Origin: Oceanospirillum beijerinckii DSM 7166
Lineage (GTDB): Bacteria; Pseudomonadota; Gammaproteobacteria; Pseudomonadales; Halomonadaceae
NCBI RefSeq assembly: GCF_000422425.1
Contig: NZ_AULT01000034.1
Location: 1 to 64,000 of the forward strand
Length of the DNA stretch: 64,000 nucleotides
Direction: 5' to 3'
Numbering within the stretch: position 1 is the first letter of the stretch; each line of letters starts with the position of its first letter. A model generated the notes under the pieces. It was not told the origin of the DNA. It did not search any database and saw nothing but the letters and a program-made list of their open reading frames with translations. Below, piece after piece: positions 36,229 to 44,817 of the stretch. A program made the translations under genes and the position numbers.

Positions 36229-38566
36229 GGGCTACTCCTTTATCATTATCTGAATCTTGTTGAGAGATTTTCGAATCTTGTACGCTATTGTTTGTATCCA
36301 GCTTCATCAGTAGAGGCGGCAGGAACAGGAAGTCTACAATCAGTGCGATCAAAATGGTGATAGCCGTCATTAAGCCCATTTCGGCATTCACTTTGAATGT
36401 GGATTGGGCCAGTATCATAAAGCCGCACACCAGAACAAAGGTCGTCACCCACAGTGCACGACCTACACTGCCGAAGGCGTATTGAACGGCGCCATGACTA
36501 TCTGCACCTTTATTACGACGAGCGTGCAGGTATTTGCTTAAGAAGTGCACTGTATCATCGACGACGATACCCAATGTCATACTGGCAACAATGGATAGGC
36601 CTAAACCAATTTGGCCAACGGATAATCCCCAGATGCCAAAGGCTACTGTTGCAGGTAGGATATTTGGTAACAGGCTCAGCAGACCAAAACGCACCGAACG
36701 CAGTGCAAACCCCAGTACCAGTGATATCAGCAGTAATGCGATAACCGTACCTGAGATCATGCTGATAATATTGCGTTGGCCTATGTGAGCAAACATCAAT
36801 GTTGGACTGGCCAGTGTTGCCGTGTATTGAGGCGCGTTTTGGCTAAACCACTCGATAATCCGCTGCTCAATGGCCAGTTGCTCATTCGTGGTCTGGTTCT
36901 TCAGTGTGACCACAACCCGGGTAGAGGATTTATCAACATTAAGCTGATTGTTCAGATCCAGGCCGTAAGGCAAAGACATCTCATATAGCAGCAGATACTG
37001 AGCAGCCAACTCCTGGTTATCTGGCAGTTTGTACCACGAAGGATCATCACCGTGCATATTTTTATTCAAGCGTTTGATGATATCGGTAATGGTATTCACA
37101 TGGTCCGTTTCCGGTTGTTCACGCATCCAGTTACTGAAATCTTCGACTACCTGGAGAAAGGCGGGATTATTGATGCCACTTGTCACTCCGCTATCAATCG
37201 ACAGTTCGATCGTTGTCAAACCGGACAGATTATCCTGCATAAAATCGGTGGCCTGACGGAATTCGACGCTTTCATCAAAGTATTTTACAAAGTCGTCGTT
37301 GAGCTCATTTTTAGGCACAAAGATGCTGATGGCAATCAGAACCACTGTCATAGCCGGTAAGAGTACGCGGCGGTTTTTAATCACAAAGGCACTTAAGCCT
37401 AGCATCATATCTTTATCACCTTCCTCTTTTTGCTTCACTCGCAGAGGAAGTAGCATCAACAGAGCAGGGAAGATGGTGACAGAGAAAGCAAAGGCCAGCA
37501 TGACCCCCATCGCCACCATATTACCCAGATCGCGGAATGGCGGTGAGTCTGAGAAGTTCATGGCAAGGAAGCCAATGGCAGTGGTAGCACTGGTCAGGAA
37601 GATAGGCTTCAGGTTGATACGCAGGCTGTCCAGCATGGCCTGCTTTTTCTTCACGCCATGACGCATCTCGTAGAACATAGTGGTAAGAATATGAATGCAG
37701 TCCGCGACAGCCAGGGTCAGGATAATGGTGGGCGCTGAGGCGGAAGGGCCTGTCAGATAAAAGCCCATCCAGCCTGCCAGCCCCATGGTCGCTACGATAC
37801 TGGAGATGACCACTACAACTGTTGCAAAGGTGCCGGTAATGGTGCGTAGCATCAGGCCGATGGTGACGACTACCACCAGAAACATCGCAGGTACCAGTGT
37901 CGCATTATCTTCAAGCGTCGCTTCTGCAAAGCTGGTGTTCATCATCGCGACGCCAGATAGCATAATATCCAGGCCTGGATATTCCTGCTCAACCTGAGCA
38001 CGAATCTCACGCACTTTATTGGCAACGGCTGGTATTTCCTCTACAGGGTTGATGCCCGGTAGCTGCAGTGTGACATTGACCACGGCCACATGCCCTTTCG
38101 ATGAGATCAAACGTTTTTCGATCAGAGGATCTCCAATAGCAATGGCTTTGGCTTCATCCAGCTGGTTCTGATCCAGTGAGCGAGGTTCGTAGACCAGATC
38201 TTCAACAATCAGGTCATCCTCTTCCGCATGGCTGTACTGGTAATTGGTGATCGAATCCACTCGTGTGGAGTAAGGTACCTGCCAGGAGGCTTCAGTGATC
38301 TTCTGAATCGCTTCCAGGTGTTCCTGGGAGAAGATGGTTTTATTATCGGGTGCTATAACAAACGCGACGTTATCGCTTTTTGTATAGACCTTCTGCATGG
38401 CTTCAAAGGCTTGTAATTGAGGGTTTTCCGGTCCGAAAAACACCCGATAATCACTTTTAAAGACCAGTTTTTGTGCCCCTGCTGCTGCCGTGACTATCAG
38501 AGCTATTCCGATAAGTAAGGCGATCAGAGGGCGCTTTAACACAAAGTTAAAAAGCCGCTCAGACAT
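36203..38566 (-). CDS. RND/MMPL-family transporter
   Basis: A 787-residue inner-membrane protein with twelve predicted helices in two halves. Each half has a large periplasmic loop (residues about 35-220 and 440-615) and a five-helix sterol-sensing-like bundle (first half: LTLAVADCIHILTTMFYEMR; second: ASMTLGIVVDDTVHFLSKYL, with the proton-relay Asp pair). The family moves lipids, hopanoids or other hydrophobic molecules. First gene of the operon; it has a TetR operator-like palindrome (38692-38706) about 126 bp upstream. Confidence 0.9.
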   Translation of the reverse strand: MSERLFNFVLKRPLIALLIGIALIVTAAAGAQKLVFKSDYRVFFGPENPQLQAFEAMQKVYTKSDNVAFVIAPDNKTIFSQEHLEAIQKITEASWQVPYSTRVDSITNYQYSHAEEDDLIVEDLVYEPRSLDQNQLDEAKAIAIGDPLIEKRLISSKGHVAVVNVTLQLPGINPVEEIPAVANKVREIRAQVEQEYPGLDIMLSGVAMMNTSFAEATLEDNATLVPAMFLVVVVTIGLMLRTITGTFATVVVVISSIVATMGLAGWMGFYLTGPSASAPTIILTLAVADCIHILTTMFYEMRHGVKKKQAMLDSLRINLKPIFLTSATTAIGFLAMNFSDSPPFRDLGNMVAMGVMLAFAFSVTIFPALLMLLPLRVKQKEEGDKDMMLGLSAFVIKNRRVLLPAMTVVLIAISIFVPKNELNDDFVKYFDESVEFRQATDFMQDNLSGLTTIELSIDSGVTSGINNPAFLQVVEDFSNWMREQPETDHVNTITDIIKRLNKNMHGDDPSWYKLPDNQELAAQYLLLYEMSLPYGLDLNNQLNVDKSSTRVVVTLKNQTTNEQLAIEQRIIEWFSQNAPQYTATLASPTLMFAHIGQRNIISMISGTVIALLLISLVLGFALRSVRFGLLSLLPNILPATVAFGIWGLSVGQIGLGLSIVASMTLGIVVDDTVHFLSKYLHARRNKGADSHGAVQYAFGSVGRALWVTTFVLVCGFMILAQSTFKVNAEMGLMTAITILIALIVDFLFLPPLLMKLDTNNSVQDSKISQQDSDNDKGVAHGSEQPAA

Positions 38567-38691
38567 GATTCAATCCTCTTGTGTCTGAATATTGAGAAAA
38601 GGGAAATTACTTCAATCTTCCGTAATCAGTTGATTTATTGATGGTCGTTTTGCTATTTCTTTATGGCTGTCGCCGTAACCTGCTCTTTTAA

Positions 38692-38706
38692 ATGACGAAT
38701 CGTCAT
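38692..38706. promoter_or_regulatory. Palindromic operator upstream of the RND operon
   Basis: ATGACGAATCGTCAT is a perfect 15-bp palindrome apart from its centre. The same word with a single central change occurs at 39582-39596 before tetR, and a variant at 39559-39573. It is the likely binding site of the adjacent TetR protein. Confidence 0.75.
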
Positions 38707-38721
38707 ATTAGAAGAATATAA

Positions 38722-38750
38722 AAGGCAACCTGAGTTGCCTTGTTCTAATA
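38722..38750 (-). terminator. Terminator of the tetR gene
   Basis: AAGGCAAC/GTTGCCTT stem with loop CTGA. On the minus strand it is followed by TTTTATATT, fitting the end of the tetR transcript 20 bp after its stop codon. Confidence 0.7.
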
Positions 38751-38761
38751 TGGCACCTGAA

Positions 38762-39514
38762 CTAGATGCACAAGGTGCGACCCCGCTGTTCGAGGGCTGC
38801 CACTTCCGGTGCAAATACGTCTGACAGAATGCGTTTCAGTGATGCTTTGGTGTCATGCTCAGTACTTAACGGTTTGAAACCATAGCCATCCATCATAATG
38901 TTGACGGTATTAAAAAACTCCTGATCCAGTAATAAACCGCTGGAGACAGGACAAGACTCAATCATACTGTTTAACAGCGCTATACTGCCAAATGCTGAGG
39001 TCCAAAGGCCAAAGGTCACCTGCTGCAAGTTCATATGATGTGGCAGTTTAAACTCGCCAGATACCAGCGCATCCTCGACCACTCGGATGGCAATTGCCAT
39101 CATATCGGTATCGGCATCAAACAGTTTTTCCAGTCGGGTATGACTGGCCTTGGCCTGCAGATCTGAGGTGCGAACATAGAGTACAGCCATTGCTTGTGCC
39201 GGAGACAGTAAGGCATAGAGAAAGTAGGCGGTATTCATCGCCAGTAGGCGCTCTCTGTTACTGCCATTAAACTTAGCAGCCCGGAAGAACATCTTCTTTA
39301 ATTCTCCAAGCTTTAAAATACACAGCCCCACCAGTAGGTCTTCTTTACTGGAAAAATGGTTATAAACAGTGCCTTTTGAATAAGGAACACGAGCGACAAC
39401 CTTGTCGATAGTCAGTGCGCTGTAGCCGATCTCTTCCATCAACTCTGCTGTCGTTTGCAGAATATGATTTTCGCGCTCTTCAATAGTGGCTGGGCTGGCG
39501 ATCCTGGGTGTCAT
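38762..39514 (-). CDS. TetR/AcrR-family transcriptional repressor
   Basis: The N-terminal helix-turn-helix (residues 12-60, LTIDKVVARVPYSKGTVYNHFSSKEDLL) is the classical TetR motif, quoted here in parts only: LTIDKVVARV and GTVYNHFSSKED. The C-terminal ligand domain has no recognisable specificity. The 250 residues are slightly long for the family. The gene lies upstream of the RND operon on the same strand, and matching palindromes lie before both, so it probably represses itself and the transporter operon and is released by a hydrophobic ligand. Confidence 0.9.
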   Translation of the reverse strand: MTPRIASPATIEERENHILQTTAELMEEIGYSALTIDKVVARVPYSKGTVYNHFSSKEDLLVGLCILKLGELKKMFFRAAKFNGSNRERLLAMNTAYFLYALLSPAQAMAVLYVRTSDLQAKASHTRLEKLFDADTDMMAIAIRVVEDALVSGEFKLPHHMNLQQVTFGLWTSAFGSIALLNSMIESCPVSSGLLLDQEFFNTVNIMMDGYGFKPLSTEHDTKASLKRILSDVFAPEVAALEQRGRTLCI

Positions 39515-39558
39515 GATGTCTCCAATGAAACCTGTTATAGCGGAAGATTAGTTTTTAA

Positions 39559-39596
39559 GTGACGATGCGTCAATTACTTTTATGACGATTCGTCAT
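39559..39596. promoter_or_regulatory. Double palindromic operator between tetR and the nitrilase-family gene
   Basis: TGACGATGCGTCA (39560-39572) and ATGACGATTCGTCAT (39582-39596) lie 22 bp apart, two helical turns, so two repressor dimers could bind the same face. The second differs from the RND-side palindrome by one central base. Placed between divergent genes, it may control both tetR and the nitrilase-family gene. Confidence 0.75.
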
Positions 39597-39666
39597 TAAA
39601 CTTTTAATCAGTTGACCTGATATACTGGAATTTCTCTGATTGATCAAATGGTTAGGAGGAACTGTC

Positions 39667-40473
39667 ATGTTGTCAGACTTTAAGGTGGCTGCGGTACAAA
39701 TGGTCTCGGGTGAGGATGTGGCACTGAATCTTGCGCAGGTAGAAAAAAGTGTTGCTCAGGCTGCGACGGAAGGCGCGCAGTTAGTAGCGCTGCCAGAATA
39801 TTTCCCAGTGATGCATCACGATGGTGGTTTTAAGTTATCCATTGCTGAAGTATTTGGTGATGGTGAGATTCAGAGTAAGTTGTCTGAGTTGGCGGTTAAA
39901 CACAATATCTGGCTGGTGGCAGGCTCAATGCCGCTTAAGAGCAAGCAGGAAGATAAGGTCACCAATACCTGCCTGGTGTTTGATCCTGAAGGCCAGTGCG
40001 CTGCGCGTTACGATCAGATTCACCTGTTTGATTTTCAGCGTGGCGACGAAGTGTATAAAGAGTCTGATAGTCACGAGGCGGGCCATCAACCGATCTGTTT
40101 TGATACGCCATGGGGGCGAGTGGGTTTAGCGATCTGTTATGACCTGAGATTCCCAGAGCTATTCCGCGCGCTGGATAATGTGGATCTTTTGGTGATTCCT
40201 TCTGCTTTTACCGTGCCAACGGGTAAAGCCCATTGGCAATTATTATTGCAGTCCCGCGCGGTAGAGAATCAGTGTTATGTCTTGGCTCCTGCACAAGGCG
40301 GTCAGCATGAAAATGGTCGTGCTACCTGGGGACACAGTATGATTATTGATCCTTGGGGGGAGATTATGGCGCAGATTGAGACGGGTAATGGTGTGATCAG
40401 TGCAGAGTTGTCGCGTAAGCATTTTGAGGAAGTACGCCAACAGCTACCCGCCTGGCTGCATCGTAGGCTATAA
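39667..40473 (+). CDS. Carbon-nitrogen hydrolase (nitrilase family) with Gln at the Lys position
   Basis: Relatives (Nit1/omega-amidase branch) hydrolyse amides such as deaminated glutathione. The family triad is Glu-Lys-Cys. E44 (LPEYFPVM) and C157 (AICYDLRFPEL) are present, but the Lys normally found in Y-x-K-x-HLFD is Q117 (RYDQIHLFD). This is read directly from codon CAG at 40015. The AGGAGG ribosome site before the ATG at 39667 decides the start. Length 268 is usual. It is divergent from tetR and shares its operator region. Confidence 0.88.
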   Translation: MLSDFKVAAVQMVSGEDVALNLAQVEKSVAQAATEGAQLVALPEYFPVMHHDGGFKLSIAEVFGDGEIQSKLSELAVKHNIWLVAGSMPLKSKQEDKVTNTCLVFDPEGQCAARYDQIHLFDFQRGDEVYKESDSHEAGHQPICFDTPWGRVGLAICYDLRFPELFRALDNVDLLVIPSAFTVPTGKAHWQLLLQSRAVENQCYVLAPAQGGQHENGRATWGHSMIIDPWGEIMAQIETGNGVISAELSRKHFEEVRQQLPAWLHRRL

Positions 40474-40615
40474 CTCGTGAGCATCGCAGGCTATAACTTA
40501 GCTGCTTTGCAGGCTAGAAATGAATCTAGGCTATTACTGTCTTTGCTGGGTTATGTATAATCTTGCACTGATTTTTTAAGTGATCCTTCTACTTTTACAG
40601 GACTGAACGTAAGTC

Positions 40616-42100
40616 ATGACTGTTCGTACTCGAATTGCACCGTCTCCAACCGGTGATCCGCACGTTGGTACCGCCTATATTGCACTGTTTAACCTGGCTT
40701 TTGCCCGTAAACATGGCGGTAAATTTATTCTGCGTATTGAAGATACCGACCAGACCCGTAGTACGGACGAATCAGAACAGATGATTCTGAACTCCCTACG
40801 TTGGTTAGGTCTGGACTGGGATGAGGGTCCAGACGTAGGCGGTGACTTTGGTCCTTATCGCCAGAGTGAGCGTAAGCATATGTATGCGGATTACGCTTTC
40901 CAGCTGGAAAAAGAGGGCAAAGCGTTCCGTTGTTACCGTACCAGTGAAGAGCTGGATGAGCTGCGTGAAGCCCGTAAAGCTGAGGGTAAGCATACTGCGC
41001 TGAAACAAAGTGATCTGGCGCTGCCTGCGGAAGAAGTGGCAGCCCGTGAAGCGGCCGGTGCTCCTTATGTGATCCGCATGTGTGTGCCGGAAGAGGGTGT
41101 CTGTCAGGTTGAGGACATGCTGCGTGGTACGATTGAGATCGACTGGGGGCAGATTGACTGCCAGATTTTGCTGAAGGCAGACGGTATGCCGACGTATCAC
41201 CTGGCTAATGTGGTGGATGATCATCTGATGCAGATCACTCATGTGCTGCGTGGTGAGGAATGGATCAACTCTGCGCCTAAGCACAAGCTGCTGTACGAAT
41301 ACTTCGGCTGGGATATGCCGGTGTTGTGCCACTTCCCACTGCTGCGTAACCCGGATAAGTCCAAGTTGTCCAAACGCAAGAACCCCACGTCGATCAACTA
41401 CTACCGTCGTATGGGTTTCCTGCCGGAAGCGGTAATCAACTATCTGGGGCGTATGGGTTGGTCCATGCCAGATGAGAGCGAGAAGTTTTCTCTGGATCAG
41501 ATGATCGAGAACTTTGATATTCAGCGTGTTTCCCTGGGTGGTCCGGTATTTGATGTAGAGAAACTGTCCTGGCTGAATGGTCTGTATATTCGTGAGGATC
41601 TGGGTGATCATCAGTTTATGCAGGAAGTAATGAAATGGGCATTTAATCCAGAGTATGTGAGTCAGATCATTCCTCAGATCAAAGGCCGTGTGGAAACCTT
41701 TAGCGACATCGCGCCGCTGGCGGGGTTCTTCTTCTCCGGTATGCTGCCAATTAATGAAGAGAGCTTCTCTCATATTAAGCTGGAGAAAGATCAGCTGGTT
41801 AAGCTGCTGCAGTTCACTTTGTGGCAGATGGAAGCACAGCGTAGCTGGAGCAAAGATAATATCTTTGCCGATATTAAGATGCTGTCTGGTCATTTTGAGC
41901 TGAAGATCAAGGATTTCTTACAGCCTATTTTTGTGGCCATTGCCGGTTCTGCAACCTCTTCTTCAGTGCTGGATTCCATGGCGATTATCGGCCCTGATCT
42001 GACTCGTGCCCGTCTGCGCCATGCAGTCAATGTGCTGGGTGGTGTATCGAAGAAACAAACCAAGAAGCTGGAAAAAGAGTTTGCTCAGCTGAATGGCTAA
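40616..42100 (+). CDS. gltX: Glutamyl-tRNA synthetase
   Basis: Class I enzyme charging tRNA-Glu. The HIGH-like motif is PHVG in [17 protein letters not shown] (residues 5-20), and KMSKS is represented by KLSKRK (about 248-253). The 494 residues with the C-terminal anticodon-binding helices are complete; the length fits the beta/gammaproteobacterial enzyme. The tRNA-Glu gene lies just downstream, a common pairing. Confidence 0.97.
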   Translation: MTVRTRIAPSPTGDPHVGTAYIALFNLAFARKHGGKFILRIEDTDQTRSTDESEQMILNSLRWLGLDWDEGPDVGGDFGPYRQSERKHMYADYAFQLEKEGKAFRCYRTSEELDELREARKAEGKHTALKQSDLALPAEEVAAREAAGAPYVIRMCVPEEGVCQVEDMLRGTIEIDWGQIDCQILLKADGMPTYHLANVVDDHLMQITHVLRGEEWINSAPKHKLLYEYFGWDMPVLCHFPLLRNPDKSKLSKRKNPTSINYYRRMGFLPEAVINYLGRMGWSMPDESEKFSLDQMIENFDIQRVSLGGPVFDVEKLSWLNGLYIREDLGDHQFMQEVMKWAFNPEYVSQIIPQIKGRVETFSDIAPLAGFFFSGMLPINEESFSHIKLEKDQLVKLLQFTLWQMEAQRSWSKDNIFADIKMLSGHFELKIKDFLQPIFVAIAGSATSSSVLDSMAIIGPDLTRARLRHAVNVLGGVSKKQTKKLEKEFAQLNG

Positions 42101-42149
42101 GCAATTGATTTTGTGCAATTAAGTATAAAAATTAATTGTGAAAAAGTGA

Positions 42150-42185
42150 TTGACACCTGCGGAGCAAATCCATAAAATTTGCTCC
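42150..42185 (+). promoter_or_regulatory. Strong tRNA promoter with an overlapping inverted repeat
   Basis: Consensus TTGACA (42150-42155), 17-bp spacer and TAAAAT (42173-42178) lie directly upstream of tRNA-Ala. A perfect 9-bp inverted repeat GGAGCAAAT...ATTTGCTCC (42161-42169 and 42177-42185) spans the spacer and the -10 box and could be an operator. Confidence 0.8.
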
Positions 42186-42195
42186 GTACTTGAGA

Positions 42196-42271
42196 GGGGC
42201 CTTAGCTCAGCTGGGAGAGCGCAACACTGGCAGTGTTGAGGTCAGCGGTTCGATCCCGCTAGGCTCCACCA
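42196..42271 (+). tRNA. tRNA-Ala (GGC)
   Basis: 76 nt with acceptor GGGGCCT/AGGCTCC, D-arm, anticodon loop CTGGCAG (GGC, reads GCC/GCU), T-loop TTCGATC and encoded CCA. Confidence 0.96.
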
Positions 42272-42283
42272 TCTCAAGCATGC

Positions 42284-42359
42284 GTCCCATTCGTCTAGTG
42301 GCCTAGGACACCGCCCTTTCACGGCGGTAACAGGGGTTCGAACCCCCTATGGGACGCCA
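42284..42359 (+). tRNA. tRNA-Glu (TTC)
   Basis: 76 nt with acceptor GTCCCAT/ATGGGAC, anticodon loop CTTTCAC (TTC), T-loop TTCGAAC and encoded CCA. It follows tRNA-Ala by 12 bp and is co-transcribed with it. Confidence 0.96.
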
Positions 42360-42387
42360 TTTATTTTGCTAAAAAGCAAATAATTAG

Positions 42388-42408
42388 CCGCTTAAAAGCG
42401 GTTTTTTT
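42388..42408 (+). terminator. Terminator of the tRNA-Ala/tRNA-Glu transcript
   Basis: CCGCTT/AAGCGG stem with a tight AA loop and seven T residues. A second AT-rich hairpin (TTATTTTGCT...AGCAAATAA) precedes it. Confidence 0.85.
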
Positions 42409-42506
42409 ATGCCTGAAATTCCTCATTTCTATTCTGTTGGCTTGCCTTCTTTGTTGTCTGTCTGTATTGACGGGTGCTCCTTTATATAATTTCCGCTAAA
42501 TTTTTG

Positions 42507-42640
42507 ATATCAGATCAGGTTGGATAAATGAAGCGCCATCTGGCATTTTCTTCGGTGTAGGATGATTGCAGGAAAGCGTCTTGCGGCTTTTCCGATCTAC
42601 AATAACTTATCTGGTTTGGTATTTATCTGGTTTGGTATTA
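42507..42640 (-). repeat. Dispersed palindromic element, copy 5 (degenerate)
   Basis: Inverted orientation, diverged. The left end is truncated (it begins near TTGATATCAGATCAGGTTGG without TACCATTC), while the right end is duplicated: TTATCTGGTTTGGTAT occurs twice in tandem (42607-42638). It lies between the convergent tRNA-Glu and PilZ/HD-GYP genes. The rest of the 424-bp gap holds no gene. Confidence 0.75.
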
Positions 42641-42783
42641 GTTGCTGGTTTTCGCTGCATTTACTCAGAGGCGTGGTGCTGGCTTATTATTATGGCTTGG
42701 TTGTTAAATTGGGTGGGTCATATTAGTGCTTTTGCTCTTATTTGAGGCGAGAGAATTTGAAAAAGGATGGAAGAGGGTGGGGT

Positions 42784-44694
42784 TTAGTCCATCATTAGCA
42801 GGCGATTAACAAAGTATCGGGATGGGTCTTCTGGTCGCACGATACTGCCAATCTCTCTTTCAACGCTTGGGTCGCTCAGATCAAAATCATCAGGTGGAAT
42901 CAGCTGCTTTTTGTCTGCATCGTAGATGACCCGTACAAGAGCGGGTTTGGCGGTCTCTGGGTTGAGAGTGAGCACAAAGCATAGCTTGTTGCTGGATAGT
43001 CTGACAAAGGAGCCGACAGGAAGTAGGCCTATGCATTTAATGAAGCGTTGAACCAGTGTTCGGTCAAACTGTTTGTCGCTGTTCATTAGTGTCTTAAAAG
43101 CGAGTGCGGGCAGCATGCCTTTAGCATAATTTCTATCTGTGGTCATAGCGTCATAGGCATCAACAATCGCTGCCATTCTTGCCAGGCCGGATAGTTTGTC
43201 TGACTTAAGTTGACGTGGGTAGCCACTGCCATCGAGGCGCTCGGTATTGCCTAAGGTAACGCCAAGAACTTCTTTGGGTAGGCTATCTGAAGCTGCTGTC
43301 AGTGCTTTGTGAGTGCTGACTACATGGCGTTGTAATTTATTGGGCTCGATTGGAGTTAGTTTGTCCGGCTTCAAGAGAATGGCGCTAGGCAGCGTAGCCT
43401 TACCAATATCATGCAGCAAGCCTGAGTAAATAATATCGGCCAGATTGCCTTGATAGCCAATGCTGCGGGCAAAGTGAGCGAGTAGGATGCCAAAGCTTAC
43501 ACTGTGCTGGGCCAGATAATCCTGAGGATCTCTTAGTGTGGTGAGGGCCAGGAGGACATAAGGGTTTGTTTCAAGTGCTGCAGCCAGTTTCTCCGAGATC
43601 TCGTAAGCGGGCTCTAGCTTTAATTTTTGTTTCTGCTTTATTAATGCCATCAGTCCTTTCACGCTTGCAATGGCATTAGTGTGGTATATGCGGAACTCTT
43701 TGAATAGTTCCTGTAGTTTGGCTTTCTCTTTTTGCTGTTTTAGCTCAGAGATACCGGACCTGATGGCTTGTTCGGCTTCTGTGAGCTCTTTTTCCTGCTC
43801 TTTCTCAGCGGTTTCTTTCTTGCGGTTTTCTTTTTTGCGAGATGTTGGTTTCTCGCTATCGCCGTCTGTGAAAGGAGTGGTGCTATCGTCGTCATCCGCA
43901 GGCTTTTCTTCATAAAGCGGAGATATATAGCGTGAGCTGCCATCATTCGAGCGTCGTGCGACTTCTCGTTGGATCTCTGCTACGGCATAAGAGATTTTGC
44001 GCTCTTCCATGGGGTCGAGAGCAGCGAACAGGCTGCCAAGGTAGGAGCAATCCTGTTTTTCATCATAGCCTACGTGCCGAATCTGGATGCTGCTGTTGAT
44101 CGTTAGTTGGTTGGGGAAGGTGATCAAGCAATTTTCAATAATAGCTTGGTTGGCCAGGATTTCCTGGTAATCACCTTCCAGGCATATTTGGCAGCCTTGA
44201 GCGGAGATGTCTTTTAGTACACCAATTGCTGGCTCTTCCAGTTGGGGAGAGGTTAATACTGCTTCAACGTCAACGCCGCGACGGATTTGCGCGCGATAAA
44301 ACTGTCGGCGCTGGAAGTAATCCAGTTCGTCAGGAAAGGGTATCTTGTAGATAGCCTGGCCGTCTTGTACGCCTTTGCCTACAGCGCGAATCTTTGTTGA
44401 TGAGATACGGCAGCCGTCATAAAAAGCTTCAAAGGAGAAGGTGCTGCTTTTAGCCATTAGGCGGTCACCCCAGTTTGGGGTGACCTGGTCGATAATGAAG
44501 AAGCGGCCTTTCAGGTCAACCTTAAGGATTATGGTTGAGTAGCTGCCTTCGACCGTGCTGAACTGCAGTTTGACAGGAATATGGTGTTCTCTAAGGCGGT
44601 TTAATAGCCCGTAGATGCTTTCAGGTTTGGTCAAGAGCTGCCCTTGTGGTTGCTGCTGAGTCTCCTGTTGTCTGTTGGGCGTATCGGTTGCCAA
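42784..44694 (-). CDS. YcgR-like/PilZ and HD-GYP fusion protein
   Basis: A 636-residue cytosolic protein with c-di-GMP-type domains at both ends. Residues 20-120 resemble the YcgR N-domain. The PilZ domain follows with RRQFYR near 128-133 and DISAQGCQI near 161-169, matching the RxxxR and D/NxSxxG c-di-GMP motifs. After a charged linker (about 260-330) comes an HD-GYP domain with H428-D429 (LLHDIGK). Its usual HHE-x-x-DGSGYP motif reads NTE-RLDGSGYP (N483, T484, E485), so two metal ligands are changed and phosphodiesterase activity may be weak or lost. It may act as a c-di-GMP receptor. Confidence 0.85.
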   Translation of the reverse strand: MATDTPNRQQETQQQPQGQLLTKPESIYGLLNRLREHHIPVKLQFSTVEGSYSTIILKVDLKGRFFIIDQVTPNWGDRLMAKSSTFSFEAFYDGCRISSTKIRAVGKGVQDGQAIYKIPFPDELDYFQRRQFYRAQIRRGVDVEAVLTSPQLEEPAIGVLKDISAQGCQICLEGDYQEILANQAIIENCLITFPNQLTINSSIQIRHVGYDEKQDCSYLGSLFAALDPMEERKISYAVAEIQREVARRSNDGSSRYISPLYEEKPADDDDSTTPFTDGDSEKPTSRKKENRKKETAEKEQEKELTEAEQAIRSGISELKQQKEKAKLQELFKEFRIYHTNAIASVKGLMALIKQKQKLKLEPAYEISEKLAAALETNPYVLLALTTLRDPQDYLAQHSVSFGILLAHFARSIGYQGNLADIIYSGLLHDIGKATLPSAILLKPDKLTPIEPNKLQRHVVSTHKALTAASDSLPKEVLGVTLGNTERLDGSGYPRQLKSDKLSGLARMAAIVDAYDAMTTDRNYAKGMLPALAFKTLMNSDKQFDRTLVQRFIKCIGLLPVGSFVRLSSNKLCFVLTLNPETAKPALVRVIYDADKKQLIPPDDFDLSDPSVEREIGSIVRPEDPSRYFVNRLLMMD

Positions 44695-44817
44695 GGTGCC
44701 AAATCCTCTGTCCTAAGTGTTAGTTAGTTATCTATTATAGAGATAGAAAACATCTTATAAAATCAAAAAGATAAATTGTAAACTGCAAATTCGTCGTGGC
44801 AAACCCTGAAAAAACAT

